DNA of 64,000 bases from Rhabdornis inornatus. Its lineage: Eukaryota; Chordata; Aves; Passeriformes; Rhabdornithidae. Made by a program: the position numbers and the translations under genes. The notes under the pieces were generated by a model. The model was not told the DNA's origin and ran no database searches. It saw only the letters and a list, made by a program, of their open reading frames with translations. This document shows, piece by piece, positions 62,665 through 64,000 of the stretch; position 1 is the stretch's first letter, and each line of letters begins with the position of its first letter. Location: assembly GCA_013397075.1 (NCBI GenBank), contig VWZS01000654.1, positions 583,231-647,230 of the forward strand, in the 5' to 3' direction.

Positions 62665-62713
<49 letters not shown>
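62637..62713 (+). repeat. Long poly(A) tract (77 bases)
   Basis: Twenty-two A, then CAAACAC, then forty-eight A. The length of the second run suggests a young or unstable tract. No retrotransposed transcript can be recognised just upstream and no target-site duplication is evident. The base count is also open to assembly error. Confidence 0.93.
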
Positions 62714-62715
<2 letters not shown>

Positions 62716-63169
62716 TAAAATACTTCCCGACTCTTTAAGAATTTTTACCTAATGCCTCCTCCCAGTCTTTCCATTTTCCAGATTTCACTGTTGGAAATCC
62801 AATGGTAAATTCACAGATTTCAAATAAGATTAGATGATTACTATTTTCTTCAGAACTAAAATGAAGAGCTTAATCAAAATGCATTCATTCTAAATATTTC
62901 GCTGATTGATCATTAAAAGTAGTCCTTCAAGATTTTCACCATAACAAAATTAAATTTATTGGTTTAGATATTACCAATGTGTCCCTGCTGTTTCTTTTAA
63001 ACTGGAATAATCATTATTACTCAGTTCACAAAACTGTTTACTCAATCCTCAAAACTGTTTAAATATAGCTAGAAGTACAGAACAATTTTTTTTTAGGATT
63101 TAGATACAGGTTTGGGGCTTTGGTATTTTCTATATGTGTAACCAAGCCTGCTTCCTTGAAAAGAAAATT
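62714..63169. other. Unassigned AT-rich DNA
   Basis: Nothing recognisable. Confidence 0.4.
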
Positions 63170-63299
63170 TAAAAAAAACCATCCCCCCAAAATAAACCAC
63201 AAAAACAAACAGAAAATACAACCAACAACCAACCAAAAAAAAACAAAAACAAAACCAAAAAACCATGAAATCAACTAACCAACCAACCAAACCCAAATA
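63170..63299. repeat. A/C-rich tract
   Basis: About 130 bases of A and C with few other bases, ending in (AACC)n units (ctaaccaaccaaccaaac). Same type as 3536 and 51605. Confidence 0.87.
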
Positions 63300-64000
63300 C
63301 CCTAAACCACTAGATTCTTGAATTCATGTTCCTATGCAGCATATTCATTATTTTCTTCCCTAGAGATTCTGTATTTGAGTCTAAAATTTTTACATGGACA
63401 TGCAATTATTTTATGTATGGGCTTTTTTGGTTTTTTGCTTGGTTTTTATTTAATATGGTTATTAATTTCCATACAACAGGTGTCACCTGTATCTGTGCAT
63501 TCCTCTACTGCTAGCTGAAATTTCTAGAGTTATTTCCTCCCTTAGATGAGTATATTTAAACTATGACCTATTTATTTTTCCTTTTACAAGATCTGAACAT
63601 TCTCTCTCCCATCTTCATTCATGACATATTTTCATGTTTATGGAACACACTGATAGGGGTGCAGATGGTGTTTTTAATTCGTCCTACCTTTGCTAAGCCC
63701 AGCAGCCGCCTCTGTGCTATGTTTAAGCAAATCTTTGAAGGCAGAAACACAAAAGCATGCTTTTTCAGAGCTGATTTACTATCAAGTAAGCAGCCGAACC
63801 AGAGACTGGCTGCATATAGATGTATGGAAAAATAACCAAGGCTTCAGAAGCTGTTAAAATGTGATAGTGATAACAATAACATGATTATATTTCCCAGTGG
63901 GTTTTCCATGCTGTACAGGTACTACGCAGTGTGGAATATTCTCTCCCCCAAGTAAAGAGGCTTGGAAATATGTAGGGAGGCATTCCACATTTTGCAGGAC
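63300..64000. other. Unassigned AT-rich DNA at right edge
   Basis: No supported gene. A short T/G stretch lies at about 63420-63450. A 90-codon frame at 63563-63835 shows no motif, and its latter half (63660-63790) is slightly less AT-rich than the rest. Confidence 0.4.

Overview
The window looks like a stretch of bird nuclear genome, probably from a songbird, with no protein-coding gene that I can support. The bird call rests on eleven recognisable fragments of CR1, the dominant LINE of bird genomes, on both strands. It also rests on one solo long terminal repeat of a type abundant in birds (40973-41515). The songbird guess is weaker. It comes from many G-poor A/C tracts, or T/G tracts on the other strand, and from a CpG-rich LTR-like block near the left edge. 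By eye the DNA is AT-rich and poor in CpG. Stop codons are frequent in all frames, and the longest open frames (about 170-185 codons) show no family motifs. This fits a gene desert or the inside of a very long intron.

Layout. 1-1.1 kb: a CpG-rich LTR-like block with one N, then a minus-strand CR1. 1.1-22.4 kb: mostly unique AT-rich sequence with two short CR1 pieces (8.1 kb minus, 15.7 kb plus) and low-complexity tracts, including a 7-bp A/T repeat at 19.4 kb. 22.4-24.45 kb: the most structured locus. An old minus-strand CR1 with a decayed reverse transcriptase region is split by a younger plus-strand CR1 3' end. A 270-bp T/G tract follows just beyond. 24.95-49.2 kb: about 24 kb with no CR1 that I can see. 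It holds a GAT microsatellite (32.3 kb), a GT microsatellite (46.7 kb), the solo LTR, a perfect 14-bp hairpin (42.1 kb), an exon-like block (25.6-25.9 kb) and two weak LTR-like candidates. 49.2-62.05 kb: CR1 becomes dense again. One plus-strand copy (57.8-58.65 kb) keeps pieces of the endonuclease and the linker before the reverse transcriptase. 62-64 kb: a long poly(A) tract and an A/C tract.

There are no operons, tRNAs, rRNAs or CRISPR arrays, and I found no new multi-gene system. The mobile elements are fragments, and every coding remnant seen carries stops or shifts. The items most worth checking are the nested CR1 locus, the inverted CR1 pairs, the exon-like block, the hairpin and the strand-asymmetric A/C tracts. 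Element boundaries are approximate because they were judged by eye against remembered family features, not by alignment.
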